Source: Trichoplusia ni (Eukaryota > Arthropoda > Insecta > Lepidoptera > Noctuidae). Taken from it: a DNA stretch of 64,000 nt. The notes under the pieces are model-generated. The model saw only the letters and a program-made list of their open reading frames with translations. It did not search any database and was not told the origin of the DNA. The stretch spans positions 7,006,001-7,070,000 of the forward strand of contig NC_039481.1 in assembly GCF_003590095.1 (NCBI RefSeq), read 5' to 3'. Positions 1 through 10,624 of the stretch are shown here, piece after piece. A program made the translations under genes and the position numbers. Numbering within the stretch: the stretch's first letter is position 1; every line of letters begins with the position of its first letter.

Positions 1-205
1 AGATACAGGGGGGGCGAAACAGCCGCGAATCGCTTCGAGAAAAGATGGTACGGCCGTGTCCGTTTTGCTCGAGACTTGGCAGGGGCACTGCCGTGCCCTC
101 AGATAAACTAGTCAAAATTTCCGATGACAATAAAGATTAAAAATAGCCTTAACCTTGACTGTTTGGAACAGTGTAACATAGATGTATATTGTTTGTGTGT
201 ACCAG

Positions 206-2309
206 CGGCGAGCTGACGTGGTCCCGCTGCGGCGCCAAGTCGGCGGCTCACCGCCTGCCGCTGGCCGGCGTGCTCGCTGTGGCCGCTGTGGACTGCCCGC
301 CCGCAGGGGCGCCGCTCGGGGCCAACAATATCTTCCAGATCGGTGAGCACACCCTACAAACAATATAGACATAATCAATTTAAATCTAAATTGTTATTTG
401 AACACAAAATAATATTTCTATGGTGCTTGATTGCAGTACATCGCGAGCGCGTGCTGTTCGTGCAAGCTAGCAATTGCGTGGAGCGTGCAGAGTGGGTGCG
501 ACTTTTGACCGCACTATGCAGGCACTCGCCCGCCACGCCGCCGCACCGCGGATACTATTGCGACCAGCAGTGGACGTGGTCAGTGTACAGTGCTCATCGC
601 ATACAAATCCCCATCGTACATAATTGGTGGTTGTCTCCCAAGTACAAAAAGTAGTTTCTTCACTATGTGGTGTTTTGTTCAGCTGCGGGCGTCCGGAGGC
701 GGAGGCGGAGGGCTGCGGCGGCACCGACAACGTGTACGAGCTCACAGAGTCCGGCGCCCGGGAGGTGCAGCGCGGGACCACCGCCCTCGCGCTGCGCCTC
801 GACCCCGCGCGGGACCTGCAGCGGCTGCACGCGCTGCTCGTGGCCCACGCGCCGCGTCTGGACGAGCGCCTGCTGCGGCCCACAGGTGACACCACACCCG
901 CTGGGCCTGCACGCTGCGCCGCGCACGGGACTAACCTGGCTCTTACACTTCCAGAGGGCACCAGCGTGGAGGAGCGCGAGGCCGAGGCCGCGACGCTGCG
1001 GGAGCTGCAGGAAACTATGTTCGACCTCGAACATCGACATCGCATCTATCGACGATCACTCGCTCGGGAGACGAAGTATGGCAGCAAGCAAGCGCCTATA
1101 GGAGACGATAACTATCTACACCTGGCCGGAGCCGCCGCCGGTGTCGATGGCGGGCCCTTCCTGTGGCGGCCACGCCGCAGCGATACCTCACCCACTGTGG
1201 ACCTAGATGGGAAAACACTTCCACTGCAAACGTCTGCCGATATAGGCTCAAGCACGGAGTCCCTTAAGTTGGCGCGACACGGGGACGAGCGCTCCTCCGG
1301 CAAGTCGACTAAATCTACGGGCAGCGGTTATCTCACCATGTCGTGCATCAAGCACGAGCCTTCGGAGGACAGCGACGCGTCCGCCGAGAGGCCTGCGCGG
1401 CCGCCCAAGCCCGCGCGCCTGTCGCCCGCGCCCGCGCCGCCCTGCGAGTACGTGGACGTGGAGCCGCGCCCGCCCGAGCGCCGCCCGCGCGCGGAGCCCG
1501 AGCCCGCCTACCGCTGCAAGGAGTACGAGCTCATGGCGGACTTCATGTCGCACGCGCGCGCCGCGCCCGACAGCCCGCCCGCCGTGCCGCCGCGCGGCCA
1601 CTGCGCGCGCGCCCGGCCGCCGCCGCGCCCCGACCCCGACCCCGCCGGCAACCTGGACGCCGTGTCCACGGACGACAGCCTGCTGGACGAGCTGCAGCGC
1701 GACGCCTACTGCGTGCTCAAGGTGTGTGAGGACGAGCCCGCGCCCGCCGAGCCCGACCCGCCGCCCGCCGCCGAGCGTGACACCGGGCCCTTCTCGCGGG
1801 TGTGCGCCCAGCGCAAGTCCAACCCCATAAAAAGCCAGTCGACGTCGTCGCGGCCCCTCAAGACCTCCAGTTCGACGTCGAACGTACACGACGCCGGCGC
1901 GTCGACGTCCAGGCCTCTGGCCGAGCGACTGACACCTTTTTTTCTAAAAAGAAAATCGAAGCCGCCCGAGGATACGCAGGCGGCTCCACGATCCACCCGC
2001 AAGGAGGAAAATCTCATAGGACGGCTGACTCCCCGCTTCGGCCAGTCCAGACTGTATGGGCGGGGACAGTCGCTCGAGCTGGCGCCGCCGGAGAGCCGGA
2101 CGAAGCGGATCGAACGCTCGGCGACCACCGTGAACATTCCGACGAGGCCGATCAACTCGTCGATCGTGGCCAACCTTAAGTTCCTGAGCCTGCACCGCTA
2201 CGGCGCGGACGAGCCCGCGCGGCTGCTGGCGGAGGGCGAGGCGGAGGACTGGCGCCGCGCGCGCGCGCCCTCGCTGCTGGCCGCCGCCACCAGCGACATC
2301 CGCCTCTAG
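206..2309 (+). CDS. Gap1: Ras GTPase-activating protein, RASA2/RASA3 (Gap1) type; 3' exons only
   Basis: Visible coding exons are 206-342, 437-575, 683-885 and 955-2309; joins are in phase and flanked by GT/AG. The first two encode the end of a PH domain (GELTWSRCG, then FQIVHRERVLFVQASNCVE, EW). Next comes a Btk-type zinc-motif region (PPHRGYYC, QQWTCGRP, EGC), then the conserved tail ETKYGSKQAPIGDDNY, which matches the RASA2/RASA3 C-terminus as I remember it. The catalytic RasGAP and C2 domains must lie upstream of the window. Proteins of this family bind phosphoinositides through PH/Btk and switch off Ras at the membrane. After the conserved tail there is a roughly 380-residue Pro/Ala/Arg/Ser-rich, very GC-rich extension, as in insect Gap1, probably disordered. 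Oddity: the paired cysteines of the Btk motif read Cys-Gly here. A further exon at 1-47 is possible but unproven. Confidence 0.88.
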
Positions 2310-5300
2310 CCTCTGCGAGGGACGCCTCTGTACATTACTAGGCTAAGCTTGTATTTATTTCTATATTTTTCGAGATCCTTTTCGTCGACCTGAAGTGTGT
2401 GCCTCCTCTAGATAGTAGTCTATTTCTGGAAAAGCCGGTACGTTTAAGATATATGATACGGTAGAGTTAATGCTTAAATACTCAAAAGGTGCCAAGTGTT
2501 GTGCGACTTCTTAATGTCGACGTCGGACGTACTCTCATTCCTGTAGCACGATAATATTGTTAAACTCTAAACATTGACATTAAAGAAATTATTGTTTTGT
2601 ATGATCGGTGTCTTATCTAAACTTGAAACCTAGCGATACGTCGTAGCGTATTTTTATATACTTTTTTTAATCGTTTAGTATGGTACTAGTTAAAACGTGC
2701 ATGTATTTTCGCGCAATTATTTAATAAACAACAATTTCTGGTTCTGAACGATTTTTCTGAATATTGTTACAAAGTAACTTTGTACATAGTTTCTACATCA
2801 ATCCGCACTGCTTCCGACATATTGTAACCTTTCCAATTGTAGCACCGTAAAGATGTACTTAAGTAAAATCTTTGATATTATTCATATCAAGTACTTGTCC
2901 TAATTACTAATCTTACCTGTTATTATATTATCGATTCTAAATGTTATGTCAAATTATGGCCTTAATGTTACGCCTACAGTTACGGCCTTCAGGTTAAACA
3001 CCATTTACTTAAACTGTGATTCACTTTACAAACTCGGCTCATATTTTAAAGTATCGTAATAATATTTAGTCTGTACATATAATATTAGTCAATTATAAAA
3101 ATAAATCAAGAACTGTATCGAATATTCGCACAGGAAGTTACAATTAGTTATATGATAATTTATATGGAATACATTATGTCTAACAAGTCGTCTGCCGCTG
3201 TATTGTCAAAACTTACTATTGTGATAATTCTCGAGGGCAAGAAGTTTAAAGTAAGGTTAAAAAGGGTCACGGCGCCTAAATAATTATATAAACACTTTTA
3301 TCGGTCAGCCATCTCAATACTTCTTACATTAAATATAGTGAATGCCACATGTTCTAAACGGAATAATACGAAATCGCCAGATTTTGGGTTCCTTCCATTG
3401 AGCAATAAATCTGTTCGTAGACTTGATTCGTAGACTTCAACTCATACATTAATTTCCATTAAATGTTTCGTCAATATTTATATGGATACATTGATAGGTA
3501 ACAAATAATGTATATCTACTTTATTAATTAAACTATGCTCTCCTGTTGGTGCTAAATATTTCTTGTAATTTTAATTAAACTATTTAACTTGTTAATTTTA
3601 AACTAAAAGAAGTACTTGTAGTAGATTATGTCCAGAGAAATAGTATTATTTGGCGGTATAGCGGCAGGGCATTTTGTTTTGAACTCAATTGGTATTTTAC
3701 GTGCGTTATTGCCTTTTGTTGTAGCGATAGCTTGATTAAGTAATAGACTGGACTGTATTGTAGGATTATTATGTTAAATATAAAGAAGGCTAAACAATAA
3801 CATAATAATAAGGTGCGCGAGTGCGACCTTATGGTCGCGTAGCTGACAGCTAATTCGGTTATAACAGCGATGATTATACCGCTTGAGACTATAGCGTGAA
3901 GGGCGCTAAAGCTGTATGGCCTTCGCTCCCACAAACTAACCTCAACACACTCCCTTGAAGAGGGCAACAGATACAAATAACATGAAATTTGATAGAAACA
4001 GCAAAAGTATCAAAACAAATTTGGAAAAAAGGTTGTGTCCTAGTGTTTAGTACAATTTTGTGCTCTCGCTCAGAGTGTTTGATATTAGTTTAATCCGAAG
4101 GAGCAGATGGAGCTATCACTGAAACATTGGTATATTTTTTAACTGCTTCGCCATAACTGCGTTTTATACTTTGTTTGGTACAAAGTACTCAAAACAGCAA
4201 ACCCAGATATGTTTTTGTTTACTCATGAGGTGTAGACATCACGGTGTGTCCATTTTACGTTGTCCACTGTACTGCATGCTGCCCATTCCATTTTTAATTT
4301 CTCTCGTGCATATTCGAATGCAGATAATTTAGTAATTCGCGTAGCTTGCAATGACCCTGTTTCACGGTTTCGTAATACAATGCCCGTAATGCGAAACAAC
4401 CCACATTGAAGTTACAAAGTTAATTTTATTTTTTTAAGTTAAGTCTCGAAAACTTGTAAAATGATTAAAATCAAAGTAATGTTGTTCTTACTTGAACTTA
4501 CATTTGTTCATTAATTGGAGGCATTTCATGGCAAAATCTAAATATGTAATGTTTTTAGCTTTTTGTGTTATATCAGTGTTGTCTATCACCTCATAAACGG
4601 AGAAGCGAGTTAACCTTCTGTGGAGTATGTTGCATCGTCTTAATCTAATGTGAAGTAATGAACTCCAATGGTTCAAAATAACTGACACATATTGAAATCA
4701 GGATATATAGATGTAGAAATCCAGAATTGTGTCCCAAATGATGTTATGCGGGTTGAAGGGTTTTTGTTGAGTAGTAATATCTAAAAGAAGAGAATGTGAG
4801 ATTCCAAAATATTCTTGGAAATGAGATTTACGACCGAAATTAATCACCTAACTACATATTTCTTGGCATGATATAATTGAACACCAGACTTGCTACTGCC
4901 TAGTTCTTCTATCTCAGAGTGAAAACGAGAGGATGGGTTATTAATTTCGGCCGTTAGAGATTAAATTTAAAAACAGAGATAACACCAGGCCATCCTCTGC
5001 CGGATGAGTCTACAACTCAACACCTTTTGTAGAAAAATAATTTACATGTAAGAAGAAATACATAATGTACAAATTAATACGACGTGAAAATATATTATGT
5101 TATTTATTTCTACCTACTTTCATTTTGTTAATAAACCACATAAGTTCAAATTTTAAAGAGTTTTGGTCATTGAATGTGTATTTTACCTTTGCCTAGGGTA
5201 AATTTATACTTCCTTGAGGACGTTAAGGTTTAGGCAGTAAAAGTCTGGCACTACCCACTTCCAGACAAAGATTCCTTCGTCATTCAATTTGAACAGTAAC

Positions 5301-5360
5301 TGCTGTGATTTTCTCAAGATAAAGATTATTTTATTATTATTATTGTATATCTAAAGAAGG

Positions 5361-5556
5361 TATAAAAGCAGCTGGACACGACGTCTCGTTTCAGGACGTA
5401 ATGCGACTTTCACCGACTAAGAGCATCCGAACCCGTTCTTACCCTAACAGAAACCGCAGGATCACTTACTAATGCGCGAGTCAGACCCTGAGTCTATATA
5501 TGCTAAGGTTTTGGCAGACTGGGAGGAAGCCAGAAGCATAAAAAAATAAATGTGAC
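5361..5556 (+). promoter_or_regulatory. Orphan TATA box plus initiator followed by tiny open frames
   Basis: TATAAAA at 5361-5367 is followed, with about 32 bases between the TATA start and the initiator A, by TTTCAGGACG (TCAG at 5391-5394). That is the usual insect TATA-to-initiator spacing. Downstream are a 23-codon frame beginning ATGCGACTT and, in another frame, a short peptide ending ADWEEARSIKK before a stop and an A-rich stretch with AATAAA near 5545. It could be a short noncoding or small-peptide gene, a retroposed fragment, or chance. No family recognised. Confidence 0.25.
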
Positions 5557-5917
5557 TAACTAATCATCCGTACTGTACTAACTTAAAATTTTGGAGGACT
5601 GGCGATCGTTGAGCGGAATGAAGCTTTGCCTGGCAATCCTGGTAAAGGTTTTTTTTTTGGGGAATTACATATCTATCTCGTTTTGAATATTTAGGTCGGT
5701 TAGGCCTTACAATAGTTCCGTCATATTGTCAATTTGTATTAAATTGTACATTATTCGAAATCTAAATAAGCTGATACTCAAATATTAAACGTGCAGCATA
5801 CAATTTAATTTATAGTCTGTGACGAAGTTATCATATAATCTGTGCTTTGCATCTCAGATTTGCTTCGTGATAACCTATTTGTTTGGTTTTTACATTTAAC
5901 TTACACTGTAATTCTGT

Positions 5918-5923
5918 TCAGTG
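5918..5923 (+). promoter_or_regulatory. Candidate initiator of the UIF-like gene
   Basis: TCAGTG matches the arthropod initiator consensus and lies 34 bases before the ATG at 5954, giving a plausible short 5' UTR. There is no TATA box at -30. Based on consensus only. Confidence 0.3.
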
Positions 5924-5953
5924 TTTGAAAATATCAAAAATTAAGTGCTAACA

Positions 5954-7621
5954 ATGGCAGATTCAGTAAATATGTCTTTAGGTAAGTAATTGTTTGACGT
6001 AATAGTCGAAACTTTTGGTATACGAGTCTATTTTTGGACATTGTGTAGTCCGATTCCTTTTTATTCGAATATAACACGCACTCTAAGCGTTTCTGATTAA
6101 TATACTTATACTTATCTAGTTTTTGTATATAATTATAACAAGAATATTAACGTAATATCTTTTAAATATTGTTTCGTTTGTGTTAAACAATACGTCAAGC
6201 AAAGCCACCCGCCAATAACACAAGACTGTCAACAACAATATATCTTATTATTTCAAATTTTCTTTACTTTCTGTTACAGATGAAATAATAAAACAGAATA
6301 AGCAAAATCGAATTAGTAGATCTCGAGGACGGGGCGGCGGGAATGTACGCGGACGTGGCGGTGGTAGAGGCCGCGGTGGCAGGGGCCGTGGGCGCGGAAA
6401 TGTTGGTCGTAGTCGATCTCAGTCGAGGCCGGGTACCCCCGCCATGGGACGTGGTCGCTCTCGGTCTCGTGGACCTGGCAACAGATCTCAGTCCCGATCC
6501 CAATCCCGTAACCGTTCACGGTCGCGACAGCGTCGTTCAAATTCCCGCGCGCGATCCGCTTCAAGGTCGCGGTCCCAACTAAGAGGCTTAACTCCCAAAG
6601 GCAGAGCTGGATTAGAAGAACAGACAACAATGCCACATCTGGTGCGAGGCGGACGAATTAATAGAGGTATTCTTGACTACATTATTAACTACAGTGTGTT
6701 GTAGATGGTCACAATTATTATAACAGAAACAACTGACATATACTTCAGTCAATATATGGAAAACAGATGCTTTCCCAAGAGAACTTTGCATACATAATTA
6801 TGTTTGAACCAACAACTTTGTATTTATTTAATAAAATAGGTAAACTTAACTTAAACCTTACCTTTAACCTTTACCTTACTTTTTTTACAGGTGGAATGCG
6901 CGGTAGATTGATGAGATCAAACTCTAACCAGAATCTACAAGGCACTGTCCATAGCAGACTTGGTGTCACTACAAGAAGGGGAATGAATAACATTCGCCGA
7001 CCATTAGCTGTGGCCAAGAGAGGGATTTCAAAACGAGGACGAGGTTTAGTTACTTCCAATAGATACAGTGCAGTGGGATTAAGATCTGATCAAATATTAA
7101 TGGAGAGAAGGCAGAACATGAATCTGCGAAACAATATTATCAAATCTCAGACTTTTACAAGATCTCGAAACAATTCCTTTAGCTCAGCTTCCCAATTGAC
7201 TGTGAGTGTGGCAAATGATTTTGCAAGAAGACGTCGTAATAGTGTTGGTAATGCTGGTTACTTGAACAAACAGAGTCTAGCACAACTAAATAATCATTTT
7301 GGAGGAGGATACAATACTAGGCGAGGTCCGGGCAGTGTTAAGTCCATGGGCTCCAATAGATCTAACAAATCTAACCAGTCTAATGCCAGTAGGAAGTCTA
7401 ACCGAGCTAGGGGTCGAGGTCGTGGCGGCAATCGCGGCGTCGGTCGAAACTTTGTAAATAAACAAGTTCTAAATGCTAAACTGCAAAAAGAAATTGCTGT
7501 TATTCAAGGTAAAACATTTAACAATAACAGTACAAGTACTGAGGCTCCAACAGGCATTAACTTTTCCCCAACACCTGCAGCCACAGGACAGTCATTGCAT
7601 CAGAGATTTGCCACTTCTTAA
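5954..7621 (+). CDS. UAP56-binding mRNA export adaptor, UIF/FYTTD1-like
   Basis: Exons 5954-5981, 6280-6666 and 6891-7621 join in phase to 381 codons. The N-terminus MADSVNMSLDEIIKQNK is a UAP56-binding motif (MSLDxIIK), the signature shared by ALY/REF and UIF, which docks mRNP to the DEAD-box helicase UAP56 and hands it to the NXF1 export receptor. Then follow a Gly/Arg (RGRGG) segment at about residues 25-55, an SR/RS-rich segment at about 60-115, and a long basic low-complexity region. Near residue 240 is ASQLTVSVANDFA, resembling the LTVSI patch of UIF, and the C-terminus SLHQRFATS resembles its LNERF motif. There is no RRM, which argues against ALY/REF. CHTOP is the main alternative. The UBM is clear; the UIF assignment is by resemblance from memory. 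Confidence 0.72.
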
Positions 7622-9055
7622 ACTATTGAGGTTAAACAATAATGTTACTTAGTATTACTCTTAGATTAGGGCAGGAATGTAGGGGAGGATAACAAATATA
7701 GTCAAAGTACATACTAAGTAATGTTCATTTATCTTGACATCTATTAATGTAAATTGTGATTTTTCTAATTAAGTACATTAAAATCCTATATCCTGGGCTA
7801 AATAGTGGTTTTGAAAATTATGAGCTTAACTATAACTCAAGTGTAGTTTATCTAGTTTTGAAATTGTAATAGAAGTTGCTAAGCTATGCCAAATTTCTGT
7901 CCATGTCAAAAAATAATTGGTTTGCCATATATGTAGTTACTTTAAATATTTTATTACTTGTTTATCTTCAATTATTTTTTTATGTTTTGTTTCATAGTTA
8001 GCTCTAATTGGAAGCATAGTTTAATAGTTTAGAATTGTAATGGGAAAAAGAGCTAAATTAGCTTATAATATAAATATTAACACTTGTAATAAACAATTTA
8101 ATGCTTCCTGTACAGATCAACATTATTTTATAGCCACTATTTAGCTCAGAATTAGTGCAGCTAACAGTGTTAGCAAGTTGAAGATAATGGAATATCCATA
8201 AAGATATTTGGGCTTTATCTTTCATTTTATTTAGAGTATATTACACCAAATTGTGTTGCCATTTGATGACAGGCATTAAATCTTTTAGAAGCATACAACA
8301 AGGCAATCATTTGCGTATCTTGAAATAACTTGTTGCTTAAATGCTTCCAGCAATTACATTAATTTGATAGTAATTGCCAGTTTAGCAATAGACATTTAAT
8401 TGTTCTAACTTTTGTAAAATCTTGGATCTCTAAATCTATTGCTTACTTAAACATGCTTTCTACAACATCCTATTTCAAATAACTTTTTGTATTTATAGAT
8501 CTTAGTTTTCAAGTGTTTGTCGGTAATTTTCTAAGTCTGATTGTGACAAGCAGTAAAATAGGATGATTATTTGTATAAATTTGTTAATAGGTAGAACTTT
8601 AAATACCTATAAATCTAATTTAAGTGCTCTAGTGATATCAAGTTTAATAAGCTGATTAGAAATAATTAAACTTGATAGCTACTGATAAGAGAAGTATGTC
8701 AATAACACTAGCTCTAAGGTTTTCAAAATGCCACTGAGACATTTTGGGATTACTATGACATGTCGACTTTTGTATTTCTCATTTATATTTTGTTTGACTA
8801 AATTGTTAATTTTATAGTTACTAAAACTGATCCACTGTGTATGGCAGTATTTTTGTTACATAGAAATAAGGAGCAATAAAATAAATACTTATGTGATGAA
8901 TACTTTTCTTTATATTTAGCTTTAAAAAGCTCTTCAAACTTTAATACATTGATATACACCAAATGTTTATAGTAAACACTCATTTACAATACTTACAGCT
9001 TGATCACATTGTATTTTTAAAACATGCAACCTTAACAACAATTATAAATTACATT
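7622..9055 (+). other. 3' UTR of the UIF-like gene and convergent 3' flank of the CULT gene
   Basis: AT-rich and without coding potential. AATAAA at 8088-8093 is a candidate polyadenylation signal for the + strand gene; another cluster is near 8875. The two genes end tail to tail, so the second half is probably the 3' UTR of the minus-strand CULT gene. Confidence 0.55.
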
Positions 9056-9796
9056 TTATACATTTTCGGCATCATTATAAGAGAGTCTGTAACTGAAACA
9101 GAAAAAAGATATTATTAATGATTATTCATTTTTAAATAAGTATTAAATAAACTTTTGATAAAAGAAACCTACAGTTTTCCCCAAGTATGTTTTTCAAAAT
9201 AAGTCCATGAAATGTTTTAATGTTATCTATGGACTGCTTCTCAGTATTACTGTCCTGCGTCCTTTGAAAAGTCCAGCCAAGATGTTGACCACAGTGTGGG
9301 CATGCACAGATCCGCCAACTATATCCCGGAAACCATGAGTCGGCACCCTGTTGCTAAATAATTATCATTTAATGTTTTTTATCTTGCAAAGTGAATGCTA
9401 AAATCCATTGTATGTCACTTACTGGTCCAATGTTTTCACATCTTGCTTTTTCAGCAGTGACAACTTCGAACTTGATGCCAAAGGGATTAACTAAAGTTTG
9501 GACAGTGACATTTTGTTGTCCAAATAAATTTTGCTTTTCAGTTTTCTGTGCTCCTGGACTTGATTTACTGAACAAGTAATAGGAATCAGCCACGTCAGCG
9601 CCACATTTGCGACATAAAAGTAACTCTGGAAAATAATAAATATATCAGCAATAAATATAAATTGTTATGTAAACAAATGATAAGTATACAAAACTTTACC
9701 TTGGCCATTTTTTTCAGACCCTGGATATTGTCCAGTGAAAACGCAGAAACTACTCGTAATATAAGAAAGTAGTATAAATGGTAAAAGATAAAACAT
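9056..9796 (-). CDS. Secreted single-domain CULT protein (cereblon ligand-binding-domain relative)
   Basis: Four minus-strand exons, 9796-9700, 9625-9423, 9353-9169 and 9092-9056, give 173 codons in phase. Residues 1-20 (MFYLLPFILLSYITSSFCVF) look like a cleaved signal peptide. The rest is a CULT domain: zinc ligands C37-x2-C40 and C118-x2-C121, the NPFG turn at 79-82, and WFPGYSW followed by GWTF. These place W107, W113 and W127 where cereblon has its three tryptophans that cage glutarimide/uracil-type ligands. No Lon-like domain precedes it, so this is not cereblon itself but the separate secreted CULT family known from eukaryotes; its ligand is unknown. The exon-3 acceptor is ambiguous by six bases (9353 or 9347), adding or dropping two Gln. 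It is divergent from the PLEKHM1-like gene. Confidence 0.88.
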
Positions 9797-10624
9797 GCCT
9801 TTCAAATGATAACTGTTAGTAGAAAACCAGATTCATTGGCCGATAACTGAATCGATCAAACAAGAAACAACTGCATTACGGAACTAAAAATAACTCTACA
9901 AATACAAGAACAAATCATAAACTAAAGAAAAAGAAATATACTGCGATAATTTTCCTTAATAACACCTCAATAGTAAAAAATATAAACGTTCTACTCAATG
10001 AAAATAAGATAGGCGTATATGTTGTAAGACTTCAGCTTCAGATTGTTGACTCTTGTGACACTGACACTAGTGACAAGTAACGAAGTAACAGAAAGACCAT
10101 ATAATGGAACAAGTGGTGAACCGTGAAACCAAGTCTTTTGGACTATCACATTCCATGAGTAATAATATTTATATAATGTGACTGAAAACTACGTTTATTA
10201 TACTGTTGAATAGCATTTGCGTTCAATTTCAATTTATTTATCAATAAATTAACTTCTTTCGCTGTGTATAACTGAAAAATTTAAAACGTCATTCGCATTT
10301 GGAGAAATCAGCTAGAAAACTGTCATTTTGTGTTCATTTTGTCAACATCGCCAGTAGATAAAAGCTATTTGTTTGTTTTTGATATGTCAATATCTCCTCA
10401 ATTTATTGAAGGAACAAAAAGTCGATTCATTTCTAAATAAGACTATAACAATCAGAACAGTGCTTTTAATGACAACGGCGTAACACAAACGATAATGATC
10501 GAGTACACGTAAATTTATATTTTTCTTACAATTCTAAACAGAAAAGAGATAATGCATTGTTGTTTGATAACAATCAAGCCTGCTCCAGTTTCACATTGAG
10601 GTCGCAAAAAGGTACGTCGCAATC
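9797..10624. promoter_or_regulatory. Shared 5' region of divergent CULT and PLEKHM1-like genes
   Basis: 828 bases separate the two opposed ATGs. No TATA box was found at a sensible position for either gene and no coding exon is seen. It should hold both promoters and 5' UTRs. Inferred from gene orientation only. Confidence 0.5.

Larger units (their letters stand above)
2310..5953 (+). other. Gap1 3' UTR and intergenic DNA
   Basis: AT-rich sequence without a convincing coding exon. A candidate polyadenylation signal AATAAA for the Gap1 transcript is at 2723-2728, with others further down near 3100. The short open frames here have no family resemblance. The only structured item is the TATA/Inr-like pair at 5361-5395, listed separately. 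Confidence 0.6.

Noticed and set aside
1..47. Possible earlier Gap1 exon encoding NRFEKR before a GT
   Set aside because: The frame and phase can be made to fit, but joining it removes several expected PH-domain residues and the exon start is outside the window. Left out of the CDS.
624..1101. Alternative long frames over the Gap1 exons on both strands
   Set aside because: They are shadows of the GC-rich coding exons and intron read-through; the spliced model fits the RASA family.
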